Shown: piece after piece, positions 11,208-18,242 of the stretch
How the letters are laid out: each line of letters starts with the position of its first letter
Position numbering within the stretch: position 1 is the stretch's first letter
Source: a virus
Reading direction: 5' to 3' (one strand)
IMG/VR virus record: IMGVR_UViG_3300025410_000070
Coordinates: 1-28,595 of that record
Length of the DNA: 28,595 nucleotides
The notes under the pieces: generated by a model
Databases searched by the model: none
Seen by the model: the letters and a program-made list of their open reading frames with translations, nothing else
Told to the model about the DNA's origin: nothing
Translations under genes and position numbers: made by a program

Positions 11208-11740
11208 TGATGCTCATTCCTTGGACTACTAGAGAACGCGATATGATGGTTAAGCTGTGGCAGAGCGGTGAGAGTGCCGCCATGATTGCAGCTAAACTTG
11301 GCAATAACCGAACAAGAAACTCTGTCCTTGGATTTCTTTACCGATTAAGGCGTAGTAACCCAGAAATGGAAATACGCTTTGAAAGCCAACAAAGTCGCCC
11401 ACGACAAAAGAATTCAATACCGGTGGTTAGGCCAAAGAAACCCAAACCAGAGCCGATTGTCCAGGTTAACTTGTTTACCCCTATTGAAGAAGTACCCGCA
11501 CCGGATGGTGGCGTCCCATATTTTGAGACGCGCCTCTTCCAATGCAAATACATTCTCAACACTAGCAAAGACCCACATAATGTTAAATGCTGTGGGGCTT
11601 CTGTTTATCGTTTAACATCATGGTGCAAAGACCATTACTACGAAGTGTTTACAGAACGTACTTCCCACGGAATACAGGCCGCCCATTTATCATCTGGCAA
11701 AACTCAGGTGGCATCAAAATTCCAGTTTCGTCGAATGTAA
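11207..11740 (+). CDS. gcrA: GcrA-family transcription regulator
   Basis: A 177-residue protein. The N-terminal domain PWTTRERDMMVKLWQSGESA then MIAAKLGN.RTRNSVLGFLYRLR matches the GcrA DNA-binding helix-turn-helix. The C-terminal part carries C113, C128, C129, C140 and H143 (CCGAS, then SWCKDHYYEVF), like the Cys/His cluster of GcrA. In Alphaproteobacteria GcrA binds sigma-70 and promoters, with a preference tied to GANTC methylation, and controls cell-cycle genes. The middle linker is Pro/Lys-rich. A phage copy might redirect host RNA polymerase. It begins on ATG 11207 overlapping the previous stop; ATG 11210 is equally possible. Its 3' end overlaps the convergent phosphoesterase gene by 92 bases. 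It is the main host clue. Confidence 0.85.
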   Translation: MMLIPWTTRERDMMVKLWQSGESAAMIAAKLGNNRTRNSVLGFLYRLRRSNPEMEIRFESQQSRPRQKNSIPVVRPKKPKPEPIVQVNLFTPIEEVPAPDGGVPYFETRLFQCKYILNTSKDPHNVKCCGASVYRLTSWCKDHYYEVFTERTSHGIQAAHLSSGKTQVASKFQFRRM

Positions 11741-12596
11741 GAACGGCGAAGCCCTGATGCGCACGGCTTGGCGCACCCTCTCCATATTGAAACGCTTTAT
11801 GATTAGGGTCGCCAAGCATCCCCGTTTCCACACCCCAATGTGACCCACGACGATTGCGAACAGCAGTTAGCTGTTGAGCATGAGTGTGATTTGTAACGGT
11901 CGTCCATCCCGACACTTGCGCATTGTTATAAGCGGCATGAATACCTGCACGGAAACGATGCCTGAATTCAACATCATCATTTAGTTGGAATGAATAACAA
12001 AATTCCCACATTGGGAAACGGTCAGCCAATCGACCTGCGTAATCTTCCAACTCACTGGCTTGGTTGGCTAGATAATTGTCCACCCGCATGTCATGGTTGC
12101 CAATCGTGAAAATGCGGCGTCTGCATTTAGGAAGCTGATCCATCCACTTCTTGGCGGCATCTATTTCGGCCGATACCTTTGGTGCTGCAGAACCTAAAGT
12201 CGCTCCATGCCGACTCACTCTTGCTCCATCAATAATATCGCCATTAAGGATAATAATTTCAGGTTTTATTTGTTTAGCTATTTTAATAAATGCTTTCATC
12301 ATAATAGTATCAACGCCAGGCCAAATATGGGCATCTCCGCCTACAATAACACAACCACCCTCAATTTCATCGGTTAAAATTTGAGGATATAGCCATTGGG
12401 CGGCCAAGCCATCGTTTGCTGTTTCATAATGTTCCCACATTTCAGGGAATCTTAATTGGATCATGTCTAATCGGGCGCTAACTGTGGAGGACGGCATATT
12501 CAATACGCGCCCCGTTGCCCTCAAAACTTTATTTTGTCGATAATATTCTTTTAGTGTTTCTTCCAACACTTCTTTTGCTAGTGGCGGCATTCCCAT
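11649..12596 (-). CDS. Metallophosphoesterase with N-terminal HTH
   Basis: A 315-residue calcineurin-like phosphoesterase. The metal-site motifs are GGDAH (D88, H90), LNGDIIDG (D120), IGNHD (166-170), AGIH (H220) and TNHTH (H237, H239). The GNHD and NHTH elements fit a two-metal hydrolase cleaving phosphomono- or diesters, possibly nucleic acid. Residues 1-50 (LRATGRVLNMPSSTVSARLD) look like a helix-turn-helix, an uncommon fusion pointing to DNA targeting. A GAGGA site precedes ATG 12596. It is convergent with the GcrA-like gene and divergent from the HTH gene at 12679. Substrate unknown. Confidence 0.85.
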   Translation of the reverse strand: MGMPPLAKEVLEETLKEYYRQNKVLRATGRVLNMPSSTVSARLDMIQLRFPEMWEHYETANDGLAAQWLYPQILTDEIEGGCVIVGGDAHIWPGVDTIMMKAFIKIAKQIKPEIIILNGDIIDGARVSRHGATLGSAAPKVSAEIDAAKKWMDQLPKCRRRIFTIGNHDMRVDNYLANQASELEDYAGRLADRFPMWEFCYSFQLNDDVEFRHRFRAGIHAAYNNAQVSGWTTVTNHTHAQQLTAVRNRRGSHWGVETGMLGDPNHKAFQYGEGAPSRAHQGFAVLTFDETGILMPPEFCQMINGRPVFRGKYVL

Positions 12597-12626
12597 TTTT
12601 GAACATCCTCATTTGACGTTGGGTGC

Positions 12627-12654
12627 AAAATACATGAAAACGGCCATAAGACAA
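12627..12654 (-). promoter_or_regulatory. Candidate promoter for the phosphoesterase gene
   Basis: On the minus strand TTGTCT (12654-12649) and TATTTT (12632-12627) are 16 bases apart, about 30 bases before the start. The 82-base gap is shared with the divergent HTH gene, which could control it. Confidence 0.5.
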
Positions 12655-12678
12655 CCATAACATTTAGTAGGGTTAATT

Positions 12679-12945
12679 ATGACCGCTGACGAGTTTACTG
12701 CTTTCGTTAATTTTGTTCGTGAAGAATACGGTGTGTTTGAAAACGCCTTGGCTAAATCAATGGGATTTAGCAGACAGGTTTTGGCAAGATGGCGCAAGAA
12801 GGGAAGCCCTGCATACGTCGATCTTGTAGCGGCTGCAGTCATTGCGGGTCTTGACCCTTGGAGGCCAGGGCCAGAACATCTGCCCAATCCTGCCCTACGA
12901 CAGGCGGGACAAGAACCTGAACCTGCATCGCATATTGAAGCGTAA
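12679..12945 (+). CDS. Small HTH (Cro/XRE-like) regulator
   Basis: An 88-residue protein. Residues 17-58 (YGVFENALAKSMGFSRQVLA, then RWRKKGSPAYVDL) read as a helix-turn-helix of the kind found in small Cro-like phage regulators. DPWRPG and a flexible Pro/Glu-rich tail follow. AGGG precedes ATG 12679. It is the only plus-strand gene inside the minus-strand replication block and is divergent from the phosphoesterase, the usual place for a switch regulator. Its last 107 bases overlap the convergent 3' end of the primase gene. Confidence 0.7.
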   Translation: MTADEFTAFVNFVREEYGVFENALAKSMGFSRQVLARWRKKGSPAYVDLVAAAVIAGLDPWRPGPEHLPNPALRQAGQEPEPASHIEA

Positions 12946-13765
12946 GGCGTTTAGCCAAAGCATACGCGGCCGCGTGGCCTGTAAAGCTTTTGTCGTTGTC
13001 GGCAAATACTGTAACACTCTGTGCTATAGTTGGCGGAACCCACTTAGCCATGTTCTGTGCGTTGACACACGCCCACACCGGTATGCCAAACAACACCGAA
13101 GCGGCAATGGCAGTCTCAACACCTTCAGCTATCCCCATATGCTCATCGGCAGGTGCTAACCGAATCGCTGAACCATCCGGCAGTGGGCCAGACATGACCC
13201 TGCGATTGGGCGTTACATCTGCCTTGCGACCATCTTCAGTAAGATATGTCAGATGAACATTCTGAGCCGTATCGTCCACGCCGCAAATCTTGCTAACCAT
13301 AAGCCAGTGGTATTTACCCCTTAACTCACGAATTGAATTAGAAGCCCATACAAGCCCCAAACGGTTCTTTAGGTAACGATGCACTACGCCTCCAGGTTTA
13401 GGCTTATCAGCAGTATCCCAAACTCGCTTAATCTTCTGTCTGCGTTGTATTTCCTCAGAGTTATCCTTTGGAGTGAAAGAAACCTTCTGCCCAAGAATGT
13501 CTGTGACGGCTTTAGCAATTTGACTAAAAGGTTTTCCCGTAGTTATTTGAACCAAGGTAAAGCCATCACCGGCGCCGCATACGTTGCAGTAAAACGACCC
13601 TGAACCATTGCGATCATCAAATCGAAATCGATCCCGACCGCCACAAGCCGGACAAGGCCCGTGACGGTTTACAAGATATTTCGAATCAACCCCAAGTTGT
13701 GGAAGTAACGACTTCCAATGGCCGTTGGTTATCTGTGTTAGCGTTTTTTCTGTTAAATTTGTCAC
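12839..13765 (-). CDS. DNA primase (zinc ribbon plus Toprim)
   Basis: A 308-residue primase that would make RNA primers for phage replication. The N-terminal zinc ribbon has C38 and C41 (CPACGG) and C60 and C63 (YCNVCGAGDG). The Toprim-type catalytic core shows GIAEGVETAIAA (E214) and FADNDKS (D256, D258). It lacks a fused helicase domain; the neighbouring SF2 helicase may partner it. The only in-frame starts are GTG 13765 (AAGG nine bases upstream) and TTG 13783; I use GTG. It overlaps the helicase 3' end by 80 bases, so it is probably translationally coupled. Confidence 0.88.
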   Translation of the reverse strand: MTNLTEKTLTQITNGHWKSLLPQLGVDSKYLVNRHGPCPACGGRDRFRFDDRNGSGSFYCNVCGAGDGFTLVQITTGKPFSQIAKAVTDILGQKVSFTPKDNSEEIQRRQKIKRVWDTADKPKPGGVVHRYLKNRLGLVWASNSIRELRGKYHWLMVSKICGVDDTAQNVHLTYLTEDGRKADVTPNRRVMSGPLPDGSAIRLAPADEHMGIAEGVETAIAASVLFGIPVWACVNAQNMAKWVPPTIAQSVTVFADNDKSFTGHAAAYALAKRLTLQYAMQVQVLVPPVVGQDWADVLALASKGQDPQ

Positions 13766-15224
13766 TTCTTTTTGCCTTAACAATATTGTGATGTCTGATG
13801 TAACTCATGGTCGGGGCAGTCGGTGAGAGGGCGATGCCCTTAAACGAATTCGAGGGGCCAACCCCAAATCTATCCTTATAGACCCAATATGCCCACCCGT
13901 CTTTGTATCCACGAGCGATCGCGTAACCACGCAATTCGCGATAGAAGATTTCTTTCTCTTTTTGGGTATACCCAGAGACGGCTTTTTTTCCATCTCTAGT
14001 AAGTTCACTGAGTACGCCTGTAGTATGTTCAACCTTACTAACAGCCTCAGCCTTGAAACCACACGCTGGGCATACCTGCGTACGGATGGGCTTGAGGAAC
14101 GTGCATTTCGGGCAAGCTTTGGGTAGGGCGATCTTTTTTTCACGTTCAATGGTTCCTCTGCCTTTTCCATCATCCAACTTATCGTGAAGGATGTCAGTTA
14201 CAAAACCTAACCGAAGTGTCGTATCACTATGGTCAAGTATCAAGCAATGATCTTTGCCTTCTGCCGTACGAAGTCCACGCCCAATCATTTGCGTGTACAA
14301 AATTTCAGACTTTGTGGGCCGCGCCAAGATGATACACCGAACATCCCAATCCACGCCCGTGGTCAAGACGCCAACATTGCAAATTACTTTTAAATCGCCG
14401 TCCGCGAATTTTTTGGCGATTTTTGCACGGTCTTCCAAATTGGTATACGCATCCATGTAACCCGTTGAAATTCCAGCTTTTTCAAACAATGTCTGAATGT
14501 GCTTGGCATGAGTGCGATTAACCGCGAAACAAATTGTCCCGCGATTTTGCGATTTTTCCAACCAAGTAGAAACGATGTCGGCAACCAATGGAGCCTTATC
14601 TACCGCCGCACCCAACTGCTTCTTATTGTAATCACCCGCAACCGTAGCTACCCCATTTAAGTCGGGCGAAGATGGGGCAAAAACTTTAAAGTCAGACAAG
14701 TGTTTACGATCAATCAATTCTTGGGTAGTCGTCCCAATGATCAGGTCATCGTACAAAAGCCCCATGCCCTTGGCCCAAGGGGTAGCTGTCAAACCAACAA
14801 CAGGGATGTCTTGCCAATCGGGATGATTGAACCATGCATCGTAAAACTTAAACATGACATGGCACTCGTCCACGATGATCAAATCAGCCTTGGGGATTGG
14901 CCGTCTAGCCAACGTCTGCACGGAGCAGACTTGTACAGGTTGCGATGGATCGGTGCGTTCATGCATCGATTGAATGACGCCAATTTCCCAAATGTCGTGA
15001 CGCTCAAACTTTTCTACGGTCTGATCAATCAGGCTCAAAGACGGGACGCAAAACAAAACACGGTTTCCCTTCTCCCGTGCCATGCGAACAATCTCGGCTG
15101 CCGCAATCGTCTTACCCGCACCAGTAGGCATTTGCACCACGGGTCTGCGCTTACCACTGCTCAAGGATTTTCGTAACTTAGCTATAGCATCAAGCTGATA
15201 GTCTCTTAATACAGCTTTACTCAT
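13686..15224 (-). CDS. SF2 DEAD/DEAH-box helicase
   Basis: A 512-residue ATP-dependent helicase. The motifs in order are MPTGAGKT (32-39, Walker A), VDECH (118-122, Walker B), GLTATPW (144-150), the GVLTTGVDWD segment (285-294, motif V) and QMIGRGLR (312-319, arginine finger). A C-terminal zinc ribbon has C371, C374, C385 and C388. The architecture resembles phage SF2 helicases that work in replication initiation, fork restart or recombination. AAGGATAATAAC precedes ATG 15224. It sits directly upstream of the primase, and both follow a structured AT-rich gap. The N-terminal RDYQ (Q motif) is present, so the enzyme appears complete. Confidence 0.92.
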   Translation of the reverse strand: MSKAVLRDYQLDAIAKLRKSLSSGKRRPVVQMPTGAGKTIAAAEIVRMAREKGNRVLFCVPSLSLIDQTVEKFERHDIWEIGVIQSMHERTDPSQPVQVCSVQTLARRPIPKADLIIVDECHVMFKFYDAWFNHPDWQDIPVVGLTATPWAKGMGLLYDDLIIGTTTQELIDRKHLSDFKVFAPSSPDLNGVATVAGDYNKKQLGAAVDKAPLVADIVSTWLEKSQNRGTICFAVNRTHAKHIQTLFEKAGISTGYMDAYTNLEDRAKIAKKFADGDLKVICNVGVLTTGVDWDVRCIILARPTKSEILYTQMIGRGLRTAEGKDHCLILDHSDTTLRLGFVTDILHDKLDDGKGRGTIEREKKIALPKACPKCTFLKPIRTQVCPACGFKAEAVSKVEHTTGVLSELTRDGKKAVSGYTQKEKEIFYRELRGYAIARGYKDGWAYWVYKDRFGVGPSNSFKGIALSPTAPTMSYIRHHNIVKAKRSDKFNRKNANTDNQRPLEVVTSTTWG

Positions 15225-15352
15225 GTTATTATCCTTATGTTATTTATATTATTATATATAGATTATATAAAACATATATAACCTAACATACCTATCTGGT
15301 ATGAATATTATATATATTATAACTATTTACGCGTGTGCGCGAGGGGGAAAGA

Positions 15353-15384
15353 ACCCGCCCTCGTATGGAGAACCAAGGGCGGGT
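15353..15384 (-). terminator. GC-rich stem-loop after the DnaA-like gene
   Basis: ACCCGCCCT (15353-15361) pairs perfectly with AGGGCGGGT (15376-15384) around 14 bases. On the minus strand TCTTTCC follows, a weak U-rich tail. It lies about 55 bases past the DnaA-like stop. This may be a terminator or, with the 15388-15430 stems, an attenuator. Confidence 0.45.
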
Positions 15385-15387
15385 CAA

Positions 15388-15430
15388 GTCACCGTTATCA
15401 GTGACGGTCAAAAGGGAGGAGTACCGTCAC
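15388..15430 (-). repeat. Mutually exclusive stem-loops
   Basis: GTGACGGT (15401-15408) can pair with ACCGTCAC (15423-15430). Its first five bases GTGAC (15401-15405) can instead pair with GTCAC (15388-15392), and ACGGT (15404-15408) with ACCGT (15391-15395). Only one of these folds can form at a time. Confidence 0.5.
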
Positions 15431-15439
15431 ACTATACGG

Positions 15440-15859
15440 CTAACAACTTTTTGCGCGTGATGCAATACCCTTTTGGTATTTTTTTATGCCGTAGATCACA
15501 GTCGAGTGCCGGACATCCATGAGTCGGCCAATCTCTGAATAAGCCAAATTAAGTTCGTTTTTGGCGCGGTAAAACACTTCACGCCGAACTTTAACAACAT
15601 CCGCCCTGATGGTTGGACTTCTTACGATATTTGGATCGATGCCGTGCATGGCGGCAACTTCCCGAAGCATGGTGGCAAACTTGCGGTTGTAGAGCCTTAC
15701 TTGGAGAACAGGAGTATCCTCCAGGATTTTAGATTCCTGCGGCAAAGTGACTCGTTCGATCGGAACAACGCCAGTAGGGCCACTGACGCCGCCCAATCTC
15801 TTTTTGACAGCCAAATACTTGGCTTTCAGTTCATCGTAAGTCTGCGGTTCTCTGTCCAT
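15440..15859 (-). CDS. DnaA domain IV-like DNA-binding protein
   Basis: A 139-residue protein whose C-terminal part resembles the DnaA double-stranded DNA-binding domain. SPTIRADVVKVRREVFYRAK is followed by LAYSEIGRLM and then DVRHSTVIYGIKK (residues 115-127), equivalent to the RDHSTV signature helix. The AAA+ ATPase part of DnaA is absent; the N-terminal 60 residues look unstructured. It could mark a phage origin or act as a competitor or repressor of host DnaA. GGAAG precedes ATG 15859. It overlaps the RusA gene by 34 bases and precedes helicase and primase, consistent with initiation. Confidence 0.75.
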   Translation of the reverse strand: MDREPQTYDELKAKYLAVKKRLGGVSGPTGVVPIERVTLPQESKILEDTPVLQVRLYNRKFATMLREVAAMHGIDPNIVRSPTIRADVVKVRREVFYRAKNELNLAYSEIGRLMDVRHSTVIYGIKKYQKGIASRAKSC

Positions 15860-16209
15860 GCATCTTCCTCAAGACCATATACGGTCACTACCATAGGTAC
15901 ACCATGATCGCCCCACTCTGCAGCGATAGCTTTACATTCCGAATCATCTTCTACTACTTTAGTTTTAACCAAAAGGTCGCTTGTTGATTTTAATAAGTTA
16001 TCCAAATCCCGACGCCTTTTGTCCGGCTTCGTCGCGGAGATGTGAACGATATACTGCCCAAGTATTTGATCCTTGGTCTGTGACTTGACCATCCAAGAAG
16101 CTTCTTCAAGCCAAGCCACGTATTCAGGGGAACGATACATACGACCACCTTTGCCTACTTTCCATAAACGGTTTGTGCTAGGGGCCAATGGCAACTCAAG
16201 CTTGATCAT
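15826..16209 (-). CDS. rusA: RusA-family Holliday junction resolvase
   Basis: A 127-residue endonuclease that would cut Holliday junctions or branched phage DNA before packaging. The N-terminus LELPLAPSTNRLWKVGKGGR matches the family's P-P-S-x-N-x-x-W opening. Acidic ligands are visible in RRRDLDNLLK (D68, D70) and VVEDDSECKAI (D88, D89). The length is usual for RusA. ATG 16209 is chosen because GGAAG lies 5 bases upstream; ATG 16224 would add five residues. It overlaps the XRE gene by 14 bases. Confidence 0.9.
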   Translation of the reverse strand: MIKLELPLAPSTNRLWKVGKGGRMYRSPEYVAWLEEASWMVKSQTKDQILGQYIVHISATKPDKRRRDLDNLLKSTSDLLVKTKVVEDDSECKAIAAEWGDHGVPMVVTVYGLEEDAWTENRRLTMN

Positions 16210-16414
16210 GCTGCTTCCAATCAAGGAAAAAATGGTGTAGTGTAATTTCCTTGTTTGTTGCTCTTACAATCCTGACCATCAAATTCAATGATGGGTCTTG
16301 AACGCCACGCTCAACACGGGAAATGGACGATGCAGTTGTTCCCGCCAACTTAGCAAAGTCGGTTAGAATCACGTTATTTTTTCTACGCCATTGGCGCAGT
16401 GGATGCTCATTCAT
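16196..16414 (-). CDS. XRE-family HTH regulator
   Basis: A 72-residue protein that is essentially one Cro/C1-type helix-turn-helix: LRQWRRKNNVILTDFAKLAG then TTASSISRVERGVQDPSLNL. DNA binding as a dimer is expected. It starts within the ATGA region of the preceding gene's stop and has no strong ribosome site of its own, so it is probably coupled to the gene before it. It lies near the divergent promoter gap at 16656-16758 and is a good candidate to regulate it. Confidence 0.85.
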   Translation of the reverse strand: MNEHPLRQWRRKNNVILTDFAKLAGTTASSISRVERGVQDPSLNLMVRIVRATNKEITLHHFFLDWKQHDQA

Positions 16415-16655
16415 TTGGTACTACTCTTGGCCTTTCACGCTTAATTGGCAGGGGTGTTATTACTTCTGGTCTACCCATAGTTATGTTGGGTTGGCCCCGA
16501 ACTTCTCTGTTGTTCCAAGTCCAACATTCACCAGTTTCATCTTGAAATACCACCCAGAGTAGGTCATGTTCAGCGCCGTAGTCGATTAAAGCGTGTGCCA
16601 ACCCCTTGCCTTTTGGGGACATGACAGGAATTGGCGGGTTAAGTTGTAAAAGCAT
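16407..16655 (-). CDS. Small conserved phage hypothetical protein
   Basis: An 82-residue protein starting MLLQLNPPIPVMSPKGKGLA. The signature PKGKGLAHALIDYG, then EHDLLWVVFQDETGECWTW and NITMGR, belongs to a family often seen in phage replication modules with no assigned function. ATG 16655 with GAGG upstream is preferred; the frame continues upstream into the divergent gene but those residues do not look homologous. It ends by overlapping the XRE start. Confidence 0.8.
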   Translation of the reverse strand: MLLQLNPPIPVMSPKGKGLAHALIDYGAEHDLLWVVFQDETGECWTWNNREVRGQPNITMGRPEVITPLPIKRERPRVVPNE

Positions 16656-16758
16656 AATGGCCTCTTGACTTTGTTTACACCATACGTAAATGATCAACTC
16701 GTTGACAGCAAGAACGGAACAAAATCCTAAACAGGGATTTTGCGAGAAAGGTAAAAAA
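16656..16758. promoter_or_regulatory. Divergent promoter gap of the recombination operon
   Basis: A 103-base gap between a minus gene and Gp157. It has TTGACT (16665-16670) and TTGACA (16702-16707) as possible -35 boxes on the plus strand, each with only a weak -10 (TAAATG at 16687; TCCTAA at 16725). A perfect AAAATCC-N7-GGATTTT inverted repeat (16721-16741) lies just upstream of the Gp157 ribosome site and could be an operator for the nearby XRE protein. Confidence 0.5.
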
Positions 16759-17256
16759 ATGAAAAGCAAATACGACGTAGATATGCTTAAGAGAACCATT
16801 GAGTTGCTTCTTGAGCGTTACCCAGAACTTAAAGAAGATGAGGAACTGAAAGCAGATATGCTTGAGGGTGCGACGGATTTCCGCGAAACAATGGAAAAAC
16901 TATTGCGCCGCACACAGGACAATATTTACTTGTCCAATGCGTGTCAGGCAGCCGAGCGTGATATTCACGATCGTCGTAAGCGGTTTGACAAGCGCGTAGA
17001 CTTTGGTCGGGAACTGATGAAGCGACTTATGGAAGCTGCCGATGTGCGCAAACTTGAGTTTCCAACGGCAACTTTGTCACTGATGAATACGCCGCCGCAA
17101 GTCGTTGTGCTGAATGAATACGAAATTCCAGATGACTTTATGCGAATCAAAAAAGAACCAAACAAAGTACTGTTGAAAGAAATGTTGGAGAAAATGGATG
17201 TGCCAGGTGTTACGCTCTCAAACGGTGGAACCACCATCGTCATTAGGGGAGCATAA
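16759..17256 (+). CDS. Gp157-family phage protein
   Basis: A 165-residue protein of the siphovirus Gp157 type, linked in literature to phage resistance and found beside phage recombination genes. The N-terminal two thirds are helical (ETMEKLLRRTQDNIYLSNAC and RRKRFDKRVDFGRELMKRLM). The C-terminal third is beta-rich: KLEFPTATLSLMNTPPQVVV, then DDFMRIKKEPNK and GVTLSNGGTTIVIRG. ATG 16759 is chosen because AAAGG lies just upstream; an earlier in-frame ATG (16690) is in the promoter gap. It is the first gene of the plus-strand recombination operon. Confidence 0.88.
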   Translation: MKSKYDVDMLKRTIELLLERYPELKEDEELKADMLEGATDFRETMEKLLRRTQDNIYLSNACQAAERDIHDRRKRFDKRVDFGRELMKRLMEAADVRKLEFPTATLSLMNTPPQVVVLNEYEIPDDFMRIKKEPNKVLLKEMLEKMDVPGVTLSNGGTTIVIRGA

Positions 17257-17260
17257 GCCA

Positions 17261-17941
17261 GTGAGTGCAAAGATTGCATTAGCCCTGCATAACGTAATGA
17301 CCAAAGTTACGTATGTTCAAAAGGGTAGTGAGAATAAGTTTCACGGTTACAAGTATGTTTCTGAAGCTGATTTGCTTGAGAAGTTGCGTCCCGCCTTGAT
17401 TGAGGAGGGTCTTATCTTAATCCCATCGATTGAAATGGTTCGCCCTATGGACGAGCATGGCAATACGGTTGTGGATATGCGGTATGAGATTGTCCACAAG
17501 GATGGCGATATCTGGCCTCATCTGATTCGTGTTGCCGGATGTGGTAACGATCGTGCCAAAAATGGCACGGTTGGTGATAAGGGGCTTTATAAGGCAATCA
17601 CTGGCGCAAATAAGTATTTTTTGTTCAAGCTATTCCAGATTGAAACAGGCGATGATCCTGAGCGGGATACTACGCCAGTGGCACATGAGTCAGTGGCAAA
17701 TAGCGATGCGTTAAGCCATTGGCCGGATTATACTAAAGACTTATATACCTATATGAAAGTATTCCAGATGGCGATTGAAATGTGCCGGACGGTTAAAGAG
17801 GTTCAAGACTTTTGGAAGCAGGAGTTAAAAGAAAACTTCACCAAGATGAACTTGAATAAAGACGATGCAGATTACGAGGCTTTGCGTCAACTATGTGCAG
17901 ACCGCGTAAAAGAAATAAACGCTGAAAAGAAAGGAAAGTAA
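17261..17941 (+). CDS. erf: ERF-family single-strand annealing protein
   Basis: A 226-residue recombinase. Key family segments are ALHNVMTKVTYVQKG, KFHGYKYVSEADLLEKLRPAL, DMRYEIVHKDGD, then GLYKAITGANKYFLFKLFQIETGDD, a typical ERF core. ERF proteins anneal complementary single strands and support phage genome circularisation and recombination. The start is GTG 17261, four bases after the Gp157 stop, with AGGGGAG upstream; ATG 17297 would remove the first helix. The helical C-terminal third (residues 150-226) is variable in the family. The next gene encodes an SSB-like protein, the usual partner. Confidence 0.9.
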   Translation: MSAKIALALHNVMTKVTYVQKGSENKFHGYKYVSEADLLEKLRPALIEEGLILIPSIEMVRPMDEHGNTVVDMRYEIVHKDGDIWPHLIRVAGCGNDRAKNGTVGDKGLYKAITGANKYFLFKLFQIETGDDPERDTTPVAHESVANSDALSHWPDYTKDLYTYMKVFQMAIEMCRTVKEVQDFWKQELKENFTKMNLNKDDADYEALRQLCADRVKEINAEKKGK

Positions 17942-17942
17942 G

Positions 17943-18242
17943 ATGGCTTACGAACAGCGCAATAACTCTGGAATTATTTCTAATAACAAGTATAAAACAT
18001 TAGATAAGCACCCTGATATTTCCGGTAACGCCTTAGTGAATGGTGTTGATTACCGCATGGCAGGATGGAAGAAACATGGGTCACAAGGTGAGTTTTATAG
18101 CCTTTTATTCACACCAAAAGACCCATCGGGCGAACGTGCAGAAGCCCCGACAAAGACCCCGCCTCAGAGAGGGACGATGACGAAAGCATCCAGTAAGCAT
18201 GAGGTAATTGAGGATGAAATCGACGACGAAATACCTTTCTGA
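17943..18242 (+). CDS. SSB-like protein with acidic DDEIPF tail
   Basis: A 99-residue protein. The core has NNSGIISNNKYK, HPDISGNALVNGVDYRMAGW and GEFYSLLFTPK, which resembles a compact phage beta-barrel family starting with a NSG motif. A disordered Pro/Thr linker follows and the protein ends EDEIDDEIPF, matching the acidic D-D-x-(I/L)-P-F tip through which SSB proteins recruit partners. I infer single-strand DNA binding with the ERF protein next to it, but the core is not a standard OB-fold SSB by eye. It starts two bases after the ERF stop. Confidence 0.7.
   Translation: MAYEQRNNSGIISNNKYKTLDKHPDISGNALVNGVDYRMAGWKKHGSQGEFYSLLFTPKDPSGERAEAPTKTPPQRGTMTKASSKHEVIEDEIDDEIPF

Larger units (their letters stand above)
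15225..15439 (-). promoter_or_regulatory. Structured AT-rich gap before the helicase gene, possible origin or promoter
   Basis: The half nearest the helicase (15225-15330) is almost pure A/T with several TATAAT-like words. It contains a palindrome CATACC-N5-GGTATG (15287-15303). The other half carries competing stem-loops (15353-15430). Together they could hold a helicase promoter with operator, or an AT-rich unwinding element. No DnaA-box consensus was noticed. Confidence 0.5.

Noticed and set aside
16656-16799. N-terminal extension of the small gene that ends at 16407
   Set aside because: It would cross the divergent promoter gap and overlap Gp157; GAGG just upstream of ATG 16655 marks the true start.
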